NCBI GenBank assembly: GCA_030522415.1
Contig: CM060106.1
Location: 61,422,533 to 61,486,532 of the forward strand
DNA from: Channallabes apus
Lineage: Eukaryota > Chordata > Actinopteri > Siluriformes > Clariidae
Direction: 5' to 3'
Length of the DNA stretch: 64,000 nucleotides
Positions 63,431-64,000 of this stretch are shown in pieces. Numbering within the stretch: position 1 is the stretch's first letter; every line of letters starts with the position of its first letter. Both the position numbers and the translations under genes were made by a program. Under the pieces are notes generated by a model, which worked only from the letters and a program-made list of their open reading frames with translations, did no database searches and had not been told where the DNA came from.

Positions 63431-64000
63431 CTCTGCAGCTGCTTGTTTACAAGGTAAAGATTTTTATTTTTTTTTAAAATACTTGTTTGTGATGATAAAA
63501 AGTATCTTGTGATATATTAATGTTTTGAGATTTTTAAACAATAATGAGAAACAGCATTTAGACCACACACACACTAGGGCTGTCTGTTTATCCCACAATT
63601 CAGAGTTAAATGAAGGCTATTTCACACGGCCCCAATAAACTGACATAATGGCTTAAGCTGCAATGACAACAAACATGGAATGAATTATGCAGCTATCAAT
63701 CTGCACCAGGACAATTTCACTTTTACTATATAGTTGGGTACCTGCTAGGTGTTGTATAGTTCATATTTGCTTGGCCAGAATGGTTTAAGCCACCAAAATA
63801 AGGTTGTTATTGATAAACTGCGCAGCTTTGGCCAGCGTGAACACTCCCGTTAGTAACGAGGCGAATAAGGAGCTAAATTTCAGCCGCGGAATGAGACGCT
63901 GCACAATAAGGAGCCAAACAAACCGGAAGCTGCGAATAAGGAGCTAAACTTCAGCCTCGTGTGCTTAGGGGCATCATATCTTCCGCTAGAAAGTTAGAAA
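63431..64000. other. Right edge, no gene seen
   Basis: A T-run at 63465-63475 and the repeated phrase 'aataaggagc' near 63865-63940. Nothing coding was recognised. Confidence 0.5.

Overview
The window is nuclear DNA from a ray-finned fish, most likely an otophysan such as a catfish (the species guess is low confidence). The evidence is vertebrate genes with short exons and GT-AG introns, Tc1, hAT and piggyBac DNA transposons, an esterase-ORF1 L2/CR1-type LINE, and tRNA-derived SINEs of the 'cacagtccaaagacatgcag' type. No prokaryotic, organellar or CRISPR sequence was seen.

Layout. 0-5.85 kb, minus strand: the middle part of LRP4 (LDLa, EGF-like and YWTD beta-propeller exons), with whole exons and parts of exons missing. 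6.1-13.2 kb, minus strand: the first 17 coding exons of CKAP5 (TOG1, TOG2 and part of TOG3) with a clean reading frame, a CCAAT/NRF-1 promoter and then an abrupt end next to LRP4. 14.5-15.9 kb, plus: a six-exon open gene joining a Ulp1-type cysteine protease to an SMC5-like tail. 16.3-18.5 kb, minus: a LINE with CCHC gag-like ORF1 and APE endonuclease but no reverse transcriptase, carrying a SINE. 19.56-24.23 kb, plus: a SAM-containing gene of the fish multicopy 'SAMD3-like' type, damaged by frameshifts and holding a 1.4 kb transposon in an intron. 24.2-29.3 kb, plus: a full-length LINE with both ORFs open. 29.4-33 kb: a Tc1 transposon and a decayed piggyBac. 33.25-35.13 kb: a tandem array whose units carry duplicated SINEs. 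35.1-43.2 kb, minus: an eight-exon GPI-anchored carbonic anhydrase IV-like gene that has lost two of three zinc-binding histidines. 43.5-46 kb: a 33-bp minisatellite and a deleted Tc1. 47.06-48.5 kb, minus: an unnamed acidic/basic protein gene. 49.79 kb, plus: a first exon of an unnamed gene. 51.4-58.2 kb: two direct copies and one inverted partial copy of a segment carrying an F-box-like gene, broken up by hAT, CACTG-ended and Tc1-type insertions. 58.2-64 kb: mostly transposon remnants.

The genes do not form a pathway. The most useful observations are the CKAP5/LRP4 breakpoint, the protease-SMC5-like fusion, the predicted carbonic anhydrase pseudoenzyme, and the F-box segmental duplication, which supplies an empty site that fixes the ends of a 1.6 kb transposon with a 2-bp target duplication. 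All exon limits were read by eye from splice signals and recalled family sequence; no alignment was run.
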